Virus record (IMG/VR): IMGVR_UViG_3300030117_003082
Coordinates: 1-31,723 of that record
Direction: 5' to 3' (one strand)
Length of the DNA: 31,723 nt
Source: a virus
Below the pieces are notes generated by a model. It was not told the DNA's origin, did no database searches, and saw only the letters and a list, made by a program, of their open reading frames with translations. Shown here piece after piece: positions 1 through 5,321 of the stretch. Every line of letters begins with the position of its first letter. The stretch's first letter is position 1. Made by a program: the position numbers and the translations under genes.

Positions 1-42
1 GGTTGAGAAACATCTTTCATATCAATACTTTCTTATTGTTTT

Positions 43-76
43 CTGGTGGTACTTTCCTTTCGGTACCACCAGTTTT
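43..76 (+). terminator. Rho-independent terminator reading rightward
   Basis: A perfect 10-bp stem (CTGGTGGTAC at 43-52 with GTACCACCAG at 63-72) closes a 10-base loop and is followed by TTTT and more T/A bases on the + strand. On the minus strand the bases after the stem are AAAACAATAAG, so it does not look like a terminator for the leftward genes that end at 83. No + strand gene precedes it in the window. It would suit the end of the rightward late operon if the two window ends are close together in a circular or permuted genome. Confidence 0.65.
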
Positions 77-82
77 AATATT

Positions 83-406
83 TTATTCATCTACTTTTTG
101 AATTACAGCAACTTTACCAGCAATATAATCTCCTGGAAGTGATTGATGTCCAGTTCTATCTTGCCATTTATACCAAGCATTAGTGATATGTTTATTCGGT
201 ATCACTAACTCTTTAAATTTGCCTTCTTCATCAAAGTATATATCTGTATATCCGTCTTTTCTATTAGACCATTCAGGTAAATAACCTGTTGACATTTGAA
301 TCATATTACAATCTAAATAACCATACATATCTTCGAATGTTGGTTTAGTTTTAAAGTCATATGATTTAGTTCCGTCTAATGGAACTGATATATGAAGTTT
401 ATACAT
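83..406 (-). CDS. DUF3846-like small protein
   Basis: This encodes 107 aa of unknown function. The middle and C-terminal parts follow the pattern I associate with DUF3846: a hydrophobic IQ-x-G segment near residue 37, a short strand with an acidic DEEGKFKEL turn near residue 60, then PNK and a closing GDYIAGKVAVI segment. DUF3846 proteins are common in phages and plasmids, and their role is unknown. The start is well supported by GGAGAAG a few bases upstream of the ATG, lying inside the 3' end of the preceding gene. It is the last gene of the leftward block, one base after its neighbour. The family call comes from memory of the pattern. Confidence 0.6.
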   Translation of the reverse strand: MYKLHISVPLDGTKSYDFKTKPTFEDMYGYLDCNMIQMSTGYLPEWSNRKDGYTDIYFDEEGKFKELVIPNKHITNAWYKWQDRTGHQSLPGDYIAGKVAVIQKVDE

Positions 407-407
407 A

Positions 408-1016
408 TTACTTCTCCGATAACATTAGTAAGTTTTTAGCAACACTATCAGGTATTCCAGCTTTATTAAATACATTAGATATGTATTGTCTTACTGCTTG
501 AATTGATCCACCAGAATATAAAGCATTTTCTGATTCTTCTCTTTGTGCGTCTAGCAATCTTATTGCTGCACCTTTTTTAGATTGATCATATGCTTTTCTA
601 GTTTCATCTTTACATCTAGCTTCTATGTAAGAATCAACTTGATCTAGTTTAACAGGTGAAACTTTGTTATCAAATTTATCATTAACAATGTCAGCATTTT
701 CTTTCCAATTACGAATTTGATTCCAATTGTTAAGTTTCTTTTCTAGTTTTTCACCAGCTATTCTACATTTATCTCTGATTTCAGTTAACTTTCTATCGTA
801 GTTATCTCTGTAATCAGTGTACTCTTTTTCTAATTGAACAACATTTTTAAGCAACTTTTCTATATTTAATTTAGATTTAAATGCAGGTAAGTTTTTATCT
901 GTTGTTTTATCAACTTCAACTTCTCTTTCAGATTCTAAAGCTGATCTTCTAGATTTGAATTTCCTATCAATGTAATTAGATAAGTATTCAATCTCGTCTT
1001 TTCTTATTGGCTTCAT
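408..1016 (-). CDS. Hypothetical coiled-coil protein
   Basis: This encodes 202 aa, very rich in Lys, Glu, Asp and Arg. Residues 50-110 form a heptad-like helical stretch, consistent with a coiled coil. There is no signal peptide, membrane segment or catalytic motif. The C-terminal segment (SIQAVRQYISNVFNKAGIPDSVAKNLL) looks like a small helical domain. An AAGGAG-type ribosome site precedes the ATG. It sits between the ParB-like gene and the DUF3846-like gene in the leftward operon. I do not recognise the family. DNA or host-protein binding is possible but not shown. Confidence 0.75.
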   Translation of the reverse strand: MKPIRKDEIEYLSNYIDRKFKSRRSALESEREVEVDKTTDKNLPAFKSKLNIEKLLKNVVQLEKEYTDYRDNYDRKLTEIRDKCRIAGEKLEKKLNNWNQIRNWKENADIVNDKFDNKVSPVKLDQVDSYIEARCKDETRKAYDQSKKGAAIRLLDAQREESENALYSGGSIQAVRQYISNVFNKAGIPDSVAKNLLMLSEK

Positions 1017-1024
1017 ATTACTCC

Positions 1025-1765
1025 TTATCGTTTGTAATCATACAGCTCTAATCTAATCTTATTTTTAGGATTAGTTCCGTGATTATATATTCTTTCTATG
1101 TTGATTATAAAATCATTTCTACTTCCTTGGTTTTTAAGTTTAGATGAATTGCCTTCTAGTCTTTTCTTAAAGATATCCCATTTAAATGTTTTATCTTTAA
1201 AAACAGATAACATAGCAGCAATGAACTGTCTTTTTTTGTAGTATTGGAAAAACTCACCAATCCAAGCTAGTCGTCTTGCTTGAGTCTTTCCCCATTCAAG
1301 ATCAGAGATCTTAAATTCTCCTTGTTTATAACCTTTAATGATTTTGCTATCGACAAATCCTTTGCCATTTAACATAGCAACTGATGCCAATATAGGCATT
1401 TCATAGGTTTTAACAAACCATTCTAATAACTGGTAATCTTTATTACCTAATTTAACAAATGACATCATAAAATCTGTCAATGTCCATTTTTTAGAATTTT
1501 GATTTATTGCTCTTACTTCTTCAAGACCGAATTTATTTTTAATAATATATTTAACTGGAAGACCTACAATTTTATAGGCTTCTAATCTATGTTGTCCATC
1601 CTGGACTACCATTTTATCATCTACAATTATTGGTATTTGTAGATCATTTTCTTTAATAAGTTCTGCAAGTTTTCTTACCCAAGGTTCGTGAATAGCACGA
1701 TTACCTTTAAGGTATTTAAACATCTTGTAATCAGATGTTTCATATATCTTTTTATGTTCTGTCAT
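1025..1765 (-). CDS. ParB/Srx-like N-terminal domain protein
   Basis: This encodes 246 aa. Residues 20-80 match the ParB/sulfiredoxin-like fold: a helix (WVRKLAELIKEN), a PIIVDD strand, then DGQHRLEAYK at 56-65, the signature box 2 motif of ParB-type nuclease domains, and a PVKYII strand. Residues 90-246 are not recognisable and lack an obvious ParB helix-turn-helix, so a partition role is unlikely. Phages often carry such proteins as transcription or DNA-processing factors, and some ParB-fold domains act as nucleases or CTPases. AAGGAG precedes the ATG. It is the most conserved-looking gene of the leftward operon and the best candidate there for a DNA transaction or regulatory role. Its substrate is unknown. 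Confidence 0.75.
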   Translation of the reverse strand: MTEHKKIYETSDYKMFKYLKGNRAIHEPWVRKLAELIKENDLQIPIIVDDKMVVQDGQHRLEAYKIVGLPVKYIIKNKFGLEEVRAINQNSKKWTLTDFMMSFVKLGNKDYQLLEWFVKTYEMPILASVAMLNGKGFVDSKIIKGYKQGEFKISDLEWGKTQARRLAWIGEFFQYYKKRQFIAAMLSVFKDKTFKWDIFKKRLEGNSSKLKNQGSRNDFIINIERIYNHGTNPKNKIRLELYDYKR

Positions 1766-1775
1766 TTTGACTCCT

Positions 1776-1940
1776 TTAATTATATTTTATTTTAAAGTTT
1801 TTTAATTTCCAACCTTCATCATTCATATCATCAGCAAGTGTTTGATATACTGAATCTTTATCATAACAAGATGGTTCTATTATTTCTCCATCATCATCAG
1901 ATTCAGGACATATCAAATCAAATTGAATTTTATATTTCAT
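1776..1940 (-). CDS. Hypothetical small acidic protein
   Basis: This encodes 54 aa starting MKYKIQFDL. An open frame extends 12 codons further upstream, but the internal ATG at 1940 has GGAG five bases before it and overlaps the previous stop as ATGA, so I take it as the true start. The protein has a strand-like N-terminus, an acidic central loop (ESDDDGE) and a helical C-terminus with DEGWKL. This is a size and pattern common in small phage regulators. No function can be assigned. Confidence 0.7.
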   Translation of the reverse strand: MKYKIQFDLICPESDDDGEIIEPSCYDKDSVYQTLADDMNDEGWKLKNFKIKYN

Positions 1941-2146
1941 TTTTTCTCCTTTGCTTTTGCTTGATCTATTTTCCACATAGCTCTAGCTTCTTGTGCTTCA
2001 TCTAATAACATATGTATATCCATTGGTGAGCTGTAACCTAATTCGGTAATACCAGCTATAAATGTTTGAGTATCAATTTTACATTCACCATAATCAGATT
2101 GAAGTTGTTCTAACTTTTCTCTAGTCATTTGATTTACTTTGTTCAT
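1937..2146 (-). CDS. Hypothetical small helical protein
   Basis: This encodes 69 aa, mostly helical: MTREKLEQLQSDY, then a segment with ITELGYSSPMDIHMLLDEAQ, then a Lys/Ala-rich tail. AAGGAT precedes the ATG. Its stop overlaps the next gene's start (ATGA), and its start overlaps the end of the upstream lipoprotein-like gene, so translation is probably coupled. It has no membrane segment and no recognised domain. Confidence 0.7.
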   Translation of the reverse strand: MNKVNQMTREKLEQLQSDYGECKIDTQTFIAGITELGYSSPMDIHMLLDEAQEARAMWKIDQAKAKEKK

Positions 2147-2333
2147 ATTTATCCTTTACTATTTGATTTACTATTGTTGTTCTTGGATCTATATTTTTAT
2201 TACACGCAGTTAAAAAACATAGTATCACTATTATACATACCGCATAAAATACTTTTTCTTTAGTTACGGTATCATCATCAATGTATTTGCTTACTAAAGG
2301 TTTTAATTTTTTAAATAAATATATTACTTTCAT
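2121..2333 (-). CDS. Small membrane protein or possible lipoprotein
   Basis: This encodes 70 aa. A basic N-terminal region of about 26 residues is followed by a hydrophobic stretch (residues 29-43) that ends in LTAC, which fits a lipobox with Cys44, and then by a short polar tail of 26 residues. The N-region is unusually long for a lipoprotein signal, so a plain single-pass membrane protein is an alternative. GAAAGGA precedes the ATG. It overlaps the next gene by 26 bases. In the early region a membrane-active role (exclusion, signalling) is plausible. As a spanin it would be misplaced. Confidence 0.65.
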   Translation of the reverse strand: MKVIYLFKKLKPLVSKYIDDDTVTKEKVFYAVCIIVILCFLTACNKNIDPRTTIVNQIVKDKYEQSKSND

Positions 2334-2343
2334 ATTTCCTTTC

Positions 2344-2415
2344 TTACATAAAGTTGTGCCATATCATTGCCATAAATAACAATGTATATACAACTACTAT
2401 ACTATAATAGATCAT
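2344..2415 (-). CDS. 23-residue hydrophobic micro-protein
   Basis: This encodes 23 aa (MIYYSIVVVYTLLFMAMIWHNFM), almost entirely one transmembrane helix. The start has a strong ribosome site, AGGAG at 7-11 bases upstream, directly after the previous frame's TAG, and the next gene's GAAAGGA follows its stop. The spacing fits the gapless leftward operon and is the main evidence that it is translated. The function is unknown. Confidence 0.5.
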   Translation of the reverse strand: MIYYSIVVVYTLLFMAMIWHNFM

Positions 2416-2423
2416 AATTTCTC

Positions 2424-2558
2424 CTATTGTCTTAAGTGATCAATTAACATTATATACAAGATAATGACTACTACAAATGTAGTTACCATTTTCCAATCAA
2501 ACCACCAAACCCAATTAATCTTTGGTATCTGATCTGTCAGAATCTGTATTATATTCAT
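2424..2558 (-). CDS. Small Trp-rich membrane protein overlapping its neighbour
   Basis: This encodes 44 aa from the ATG at 2558, which lies inside the 3' end of the upstream gene. It has a Trp-rich patch (residues 14-22, INWVWWFDW) followed by a 17-residue hydrophobic helix and a polar end. No clear ribosome site precedes this ATG, so a shorter 21-aa form starting at 2489 is possible. Evidence for a real gene is the membrane-protein-like composition and the exact abutment of its stop with the next ribosome site. Confidence 0.45.
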   Translation of the reverse strand: MNIIQILTDQIPKINWVWWFDWKMVTTFVVVIILYIMLIDHLRQ

Positions 2559-2820
2559 ATACTATATCTGTAATTTTCTTTGATAAGAAAACTAATCCAA
2601 TCCATATTGGAGCACCAATAATAGATAGTATTAATGTTGGATTAATATTTAAGAATAGACAGCTAGTTATAAAACCACCACCTAATCCTAGATATATATA
2701 TACAAATGTACCTAACCATAATGCTCTACCTTTTAGAGCTTTAGTTGGTAGAAAATCCAGTGTATTTTTTTGAAATGATTTCCAATTAATAACTGGTTCT
2801 GCTTTTGCTTTTTTTACCAT
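2515..2820 (-). CDS. Hypothetical membrane protein, two helices
   Basis: This encodes 101 aa. A basic N-terminus is followed by two hydrophobic stretches (about 35-57, Gly-rich with LGLGGGFITSCLFL, and 61-79), then an acidic tail (NTDSDRSDTKD). AAAGGAG precedes the ATG, which overlaps the stop of the upstream gene as ATGGTAA. It is one of a run of small membrane proteins in the leftward region. No family is recognised. Confidence 0.7.
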   Translation of the reverse strand: MVKKAKAEPVINWKSFQKNTLDFLPTKALKGRALWLGTFVYIYLGLGGGFITSCLFLNINPTLILSIIGAPIWIGLVFLSKKITDIVYEYNTDSDRSDTKD

Positions 2821-3092
2821 TTGTTTTTCTCCTTTCTATTGTTTAATATTTTATATAATTGTTGTTCTTGTTCCCAATTTAATTCATTTTGATATTCTTT
2901 TCTTATTTGTTCATTTTTATATTCAACAAACTCATCTGTTGCTCTTGCTAACCATAGTCCAATGACAAATATCATTGCTATGGAACAATAAAACATTGCT
3001 TGAATATGTTTTTCATCAACGATTGCTACAAATATAATTGTAACTAACACTGATAATAATAAACTAAATTGTACTATTCTATATAGATTCAT
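2814..3092 (-). CDS. Hypothetical membrane protein with charged tail
   Basis: This encodes 92 aa. There are two hydrophobic helices near residues 7-25 and 31-49, and then a long charged helical tail (EYKNEQIRKEYQNELNWEQEQQ) that would lie in the cytoplasm as a coiled coil. AAAAGGAG precedes the ATG. A perfect 17-bp palindrome lies 16 bases upstream of the start codon, at 3108-3124. The function is unknown. Confidence 0.7.
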   Translation of the reverse strand: MNLYRIVQFSLLLSVLVTIIFVAIVDEKHIQAMFYCSIAMIFVIGLWLARATDEFVEYKNEQIRKEYQNELNWEQEQQLYKILNNRKEKNKW

Positions 3093-3107
3093 ATCATCTC
3101 CTTTTTA

Positions 3108-3124
3108 GTTTAGAATGATTCTAA
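3108..3124. promoter_or_regulatory. 17-bp palindrome, possible operator
   Basis: TTTAGAAT-G-ATTCTAAA is a perfect inverted repeat. It overlaps the stop of the 37-aa gene and sits 16 bases upstream of the start codon at 3092. The same 17-mer, read on the other strand and with one change, occurs at 11683-11699 just after the putative capsid promoter. A repressor or activator site is an inference from that match. Confidence 0.35.
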
Positions 3125-3234
3125 AATATAACTATACATAGTAATATAAATCCTATTACTGCTGTTATTCTTTCATTATGTAATTTTATTTCATATTCTA
3201 TATCTTTAAGCTGTCTTATTTCTGGCTTGTTCAT
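3121..3234 (-). CDS. 37-residue single-pass membrane protein
   Basis: This encodes 37 aa. A charged helix (KPEIRQLKDIEYEIKLHNER) is followed by a hydrophobic C-terminal helix (ITAVIGFILLCIVIF) that ends at the stop. GAAAGGA lies 7 bases before the ATG. It overlaps the upstream 47-aa gene in another frame. The tail-anchored layout suggests a membrane peptide. No family is recognised. Confidence 0.55.
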   Translation of the reverse strand: MNKPEIRQLKDIEYEIKLHNERITAVIGFILLCIVIF

Positions 3235-3349
3235 TTATAAATCCTTTCTTTTTTATTTGTTTTGGATAAATAGTTTTCCCACAAAAACTATCAATCCATT
3301 TCTTATGTTCTTTCCAACTAAACTTTTTAGTTTTTTTCTTTGGTTTCAT
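3206..3349 (-). CDS. 47-residue very basic protein
   Basis: This encodes 47 aa with 15 Lys, an N-terminal KPKKKTKKF patch and a WKEHKKWIDSFCGKTIYPKQ core. GAAAGGA sits a few bases before the ATG. It appears to be the first gene of the 3349-83 leftward operon, so its promoter should lie between 3350 and about 3450. The charge suggests nucleic-acid binding, which is an inference only. Confidence 0.55.
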   Translation of the reverse strand: MKPKKKTKKFSWKEHKKWIDSFCGKTIYPKQIKKKGFINEQARNKTA

Positions 3350-3402
3350 TGTGTCCTTTCTTTATTACATTCGGTAGCAACATCCTACTACAGGGAGAGT
3401 GT

Positions 3403-3437
3403 CCAGCGAGAACTCTCGTTCTTGCTGGTTTTTTTTT
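3403..3437 (+). terminator. Strong rightward terminator without an upstream gene
   Basis: An 11-bp stem (3403-3413 with 3418-3428, one G-U pair) with a 4-base loop is followed by nine T residues at 3429-3437 on the + strand. No + strand gene precedes it within 3 kb. A short alternative helix (GAGAGT 3395-3400 with ACTCTC 3412-3417) would compete with the stem. It may end a small RNA transcribed rightward, antisense to the start of the leftward operon. Confidence 0.7.
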
Positions 3438-3448
3438 CCCACGAGGAT

Positions 3449-3478
3449 AAAAAAAGCCCTGCCGATTAAGGCAGGGCT
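3449..3478 (-). terminator. Leftward terminator of the 4265-3551 genes
   Basis: A perfect 9-bp GC-rich stem (AGCCCTGCC 3455-3463 with GGCAGGGCT 3470-3478) is followed on the minus strand by seven T residues (3449-3455). It lies downstream of the leftward genes 4071-4265 and 3551-4069 and separates them from the 3349-83 block. It is adjacent to, and opposite in sense to, the terminator at 3403-3437. Confidence 0.8.
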
Positions 3479-3501
3479 AATCTTATTGGAACTATTATAT
3501 T

Positions 3502-3547
3502 AGGGGTTAAATCCTTTATACATTTAACGGATTGTCAAACCCCTTTT
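3502..3547. other. Two-part inverted repeat after a leftward gene
   Basis: AGGGGTT (3502-3508) pairs with AACCCCT (3538-3544), and inside it AATCC (3510-3514) pairs with GGATT (3529-3533). The + side is followed by TTTAATTT. It begins just past the stop at 3551, so on the leftward mRNA it would be a 3' hairpin ahead of the 3449-3478 terminator. On the + strand it could be a weak terminator. Confidence 0.45.
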
Positions 3548-3550
3548 AAT

Positions 3551-4069
3551 TTATATTAATGTTCCTTGTTTTAATGCATTCTTTAAGAACGCTTGGCTTT
3601 CAGCAGATTTCTTTATATCTGATTTAACCTTTTTATTATTTGAAGGAGTCCAATCTTTACCAATTATTTTCTTATATTGCTCTTTAGCAACATCTAGTAA
3701 ATATTGTGCTCTTTCAATGTTTAACTCTTGGGCTTTACTCGCAAAAGTTAGTTTATTAGATTGATTAATATCAATTTCAGTTTGATTATCTTCTGAAATC
3801 AATTTAGCAATCTTGTCTTTTGTTTTGTCGTGTGTTTCAATACATCTATCTAAATGATATTGGAACGATGCAACAAACCTTGATGCATCAGCACTTCCGT
3901 GCCACGACCAATTCTTATCTTCATAGAATACAGATACGAATTGTTCAAAGAAGTTAGTGATTGTTTCTTCAATAACTTCTTTACTAGATTCAAATGTATC
4001 TCTCATTTTATCTAGTCTTTCGTTAGAAAAATCAAATTCTCTAACTTCTGATGCTAATGTATTTGTCAT
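3551..4069 (-). CDS. Hypothetical protein
   Basis: This encodes 172 aa, soluble and mostly helical, with no membrane segment. A distinctive patch at about residues 52-72 reads EDKNWSWHGSADASRFVASF. It is followed by helices rich in Asp, Glu and Lys, and the end is basic. AAGGAG precedes the ATG, and the start lies just after the stop of the 64-aa gene, so the two are co-translated. The pair forms a separate leftward unit that ends at the 3449-3478 terminator, next to the divergence region. It may be expressed first. No function is recognised. Confidence 0.75.
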   Translation of the reverse strand: MTNTLASEVREFDFSNERLDKMRDTFESSKEVIEETITNFFEQFVSVFYEDKNWSWHGSADASRFVASFQYHLDRCIETHDKTKDKIAKLISEDNQTEIDINQSNKLTFASKAQELNIERAQYLLDVAKEQYKKIIGKDWTPSNNKKVKSDIKKSAESQAFLKNALKQGTLI

Positions 4070-4070
4070 A

Positions 4071-4265
4071 TTATTTGACTCCTTTCATATTAGCTATTTG
4101 ATTAAATGAAAATGGCGAAACTTTGTCATATATCTGACTTATTTCAGCATTTATTTCATTCTCATTATCTTTATTACGAATACTATCTAATTCTTGTACT
4201 CGTATCTTATCACTATCTGATAGACTAAACTCAAACCAATCTATCAAATCATTTACATTACTCAT
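4071..4265 (-). CDS. Hypothetical small acidic protein
   Basis: This encodes 64 aa, acidic and predicted helical (NDLIDWFEFSLSDSDKIRVQELDS). A good ribosome site (AAAGGAG) lies before the ATG. It is the first leftward gene from the divergence region. Its promoter must lie in 4277-4400, inside the same DNA that on the other strand encodes the structured RNA. The function is unknown. Confidence 0.7.
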   Translation of the reverse strand: MSNVNDLIDWFEFSLSDSDKIRVQELDSIRNKDNENEINAEISQIYDKVSPFSFNQIANMKGVK

Positions 4266-4296
4266 ATAACTCCTTTCAGTTATTGATTAATAATGA

Positions 4297-4671
4297 AACC
4301 CATATCGGGTATAGCGATATACGAAACAAGGGGGAATCCCACGAGTCAATAGCTTGGCAGGTTTACCTGCGACTCGCTTGTCTTTTACCTAATAAAGCAG
4401 ACAAAGAGTCCTATTGACCGTGAGGGTTGGATTCCTTGTTATCGTTCGCTTATCCCGATGTGTGGTTGATGATATCCCCGCAGCGAAATCACTTCGTTGT
4501 ATCAAGGTCGATAAATAAGTTATATCTTTTTGGCCACCGACATAGAGGGCAATCCTTTAGGATTGCTTAACTTATTTAGCGACAAAGAGAAGTGATTTTG
4601 CGAGGAGATTCTGTTGTAAGGAGATCGTAAGAACCATTAGCGGTTCTTACACACGCCAAAGCGTGTTTTAT
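4297..4671 (+). ncRNA. Candidate large structured RNA upstream of terS
   Basis: No gene fits here, and the + strand folds into two arms plus end hairpins. Arm 1: AACC+CATATCGGG (4297-4309) pairs with CCCGATGTG+GGTT (4454-4467). Inside it, 4313-4339 pairs with 4429-4450 (AGCGA, ACGA, AACAAG and GAATCC with small bulges), then CACG and GTCAATAG (4340-4352) with CTATTGAC and CGTG (4411-4422). This encloses the hairpins 4357-4370 and 4371-4410. Arm 2: 4483-4495 pairs with 4589-4601 (13 bp), then GTCG 4507-4510 with 4580-4583, AAATAAGTTA 4513-4522 with 4568-4577, and the hairpin 4549-4566. It ends with hairpins 4627-4650 and 4651-4666 and a TTTTATT tail. The wobble pairs (4303-4460, 4485-4599) are G-U only on the + strand, which favours a + strand RNA. 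No known RNA class is recognised. A DNA-level role (origin, pac/cos site) is the alternative. Confidence 0.6.
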
Positions 4672-4697
4672 TAGATTTAGAGAGTGTTGTAATGAGC

Positions 4698-4866
4698 TTT
4701 TAAAAGAAGCGACCGCTTGGGAGCGTTTGTCCACGACAATCTTTTAAATGCGAATGAAAACTCCATATGTAGTAGTGTGAGTAGAGAAAGGCACTAAAGT
4801 GCCATAATAATACTTGACAAGGAGATTTTAATATTCCACTAACGATAAGAAGCAGAATATATAATA
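4698..4866 (+). promoter_or_regulatory. Structured terS leader
   Basis: TTTAAAAGA (4699-4707) pairs with TCTTTTAAA (4740-4748). This encloses a short AAGC/GCTT hairpin near 4707-4718 and TTGTC/GACAA (4727-4739). A separate hairpin GGCAC-TAAA-GTGCC lies at 4790-4803. A TTGACA box at 4814-4819 has no convincing -10 at 16-18 bases, although AT-rich TATAAT (4859-4864) directly precedes the terS ATG. No ribosome site is seen before that ATG. The leader may control TerS level or be part of the packaging site. Confidence 0.4.
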
Positions 4867-5238
4867 ATGGACGAGTTAACAGATAAGCAGAAGGCATTAG
4901 TTGATACCATCGTAGCAACAGGGTGTAGTATTAAGGAAGCGTCTAAAAGTGCAGGATATTCAGCAAAAGGGAGTGAAGAAGCAGGTAGAGTAAGTGCAAG
5001 TCGCACACTACGATTACCAAAGGTACAGAAGTATATGGCTAGTAGAATAGCAGATACTCTAGGACTTGGTGCAGTGAGTGCGTCTAAGAGATTAATAGAA
5101 CTATCTTCAGGAGCTAGATCAGAATATGTTCAGCTTGAAGCTAGTAGAGATATATTAGATCGAGTAGGACTGAGAGCTCCCGAGAAAGTAAAGCATTCAT
5201 TCGAGGGAGATATCAAAGTTAATATAGATTTAACTTAG
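4867..5238 (+). CDS. terS: Terminase small subunit
   Basis: This encodes 123 aa. It selects the phage DNA and loads it on the large subunit for packaging. The N-terminus (LTDKQKALVDTIVATGCSIKEASKSAGYS) is the helix-turn-helix typical of phage terminase small subunits, followed by a serine-containing linker and LRLPKVQKYMASRI, then a helical oligomerisation region and a short C-terminal tail that would contact TerL. The length fits the family. No clear ribosome site precedes the ATG, and the next in-frame ATG is too far into the domain, so I keep this start. It lies between two structured non-coding regions and about 1.1 kb before terL. That unusual setting suggests these regions carry the recognition site or regulate expression. 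Confidence 0.85.
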   Translation: MDELTDKQKALVDTIVATGCSIKEASKSAGYSAKGSEEAGRVSASRTLRLPKVQKYMASRIADTLGLGAVSASKRLIELSSGARSEYVQLEASRDILDRVGLRAPEKVKHSFEGDIKVNIDLT

Positions 5239-5258
5239 TCCTACGAGAGGGAGAGAGT

Positions 5259-5317
5259 ACGAGAGAACACTAGTTCTTTCGTGGGGAGAGAGAGTGAGAG
5301 AACACTAGTTCTTTCAC
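5259..5317 (+). repeat. Twin 20-base repeats forming covarying hairpins
   Basis: A 20-base sequence (GAGAGAACACTAGTTCTTTC) occurs at 5261-5280 and 5296-5315, spaced 35 bases apart. Each forms a 10-bp hairpin with an ACTA loop: 5259-5268 with 5273-5282, and 5294-5303 with 5308-5317. The outer pairs differ between copies, ACG..CGT in the first and GTG..CAC in the second, so both sides changed together. That is internal covariation supporting a selected stem. Each stem holds one G-U pair only if read on the + strand. Confidence 0.75.
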
Positions 5318-5321
5318 ATAT

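Noticed and set aside
1941-1976. Twelve extra codons at the start of the 54-aa gene
   Set aside because: They lie inside the previous gene, while GGAG and the ATGA overlap mark the internal start at 1940.
2522-2773. 83-codon + strand frame
   Set aside because: It is antisense to a membrane protein gene with a good ribosome site and has no such site itself.
3227-3469. 80-codon + strand open frame
   Set aside because: It is F/S/L-rich, runs through both terminators and is antisense to the supported 47-aa and 37-aa genes, so it is a chance frame in T-rich DNA.
4481-4499. Local hairpin CAGCGAA/TTCGTTG
   Set aside because: It competes with the longer 13-bp pairing 4483-4495/4589-4601, which also joins a chain of inner helices. 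It may be an alternative fold but is not listed as the main one.
4699-4748. tRNA-like cloverleaf
   Set aside because: There are two inner hairpins and an outer stem, but no T-arm consensus, anticodon arm of proper size or CCA-type end.
4814-4864. Sigma-70 promoter TTGACA ... TATAAT directly before terS
   Set aside because: The spacing between the boxes is about 39 bases, far from 16-18, so the pair is not a promoter as it stands.
4700-4918. 72-codon minus-strand frame overlapping the terS leader
   Set aside because: It is antisense to terS and to a structured region, has no ribosome site and an unlikely composition.
5261-5315. CRISPR-like repeats
   Set aside because: There are only two copies with a 15-base separation and no further units, and the copies differ in flanks in a way that preserves pairing.
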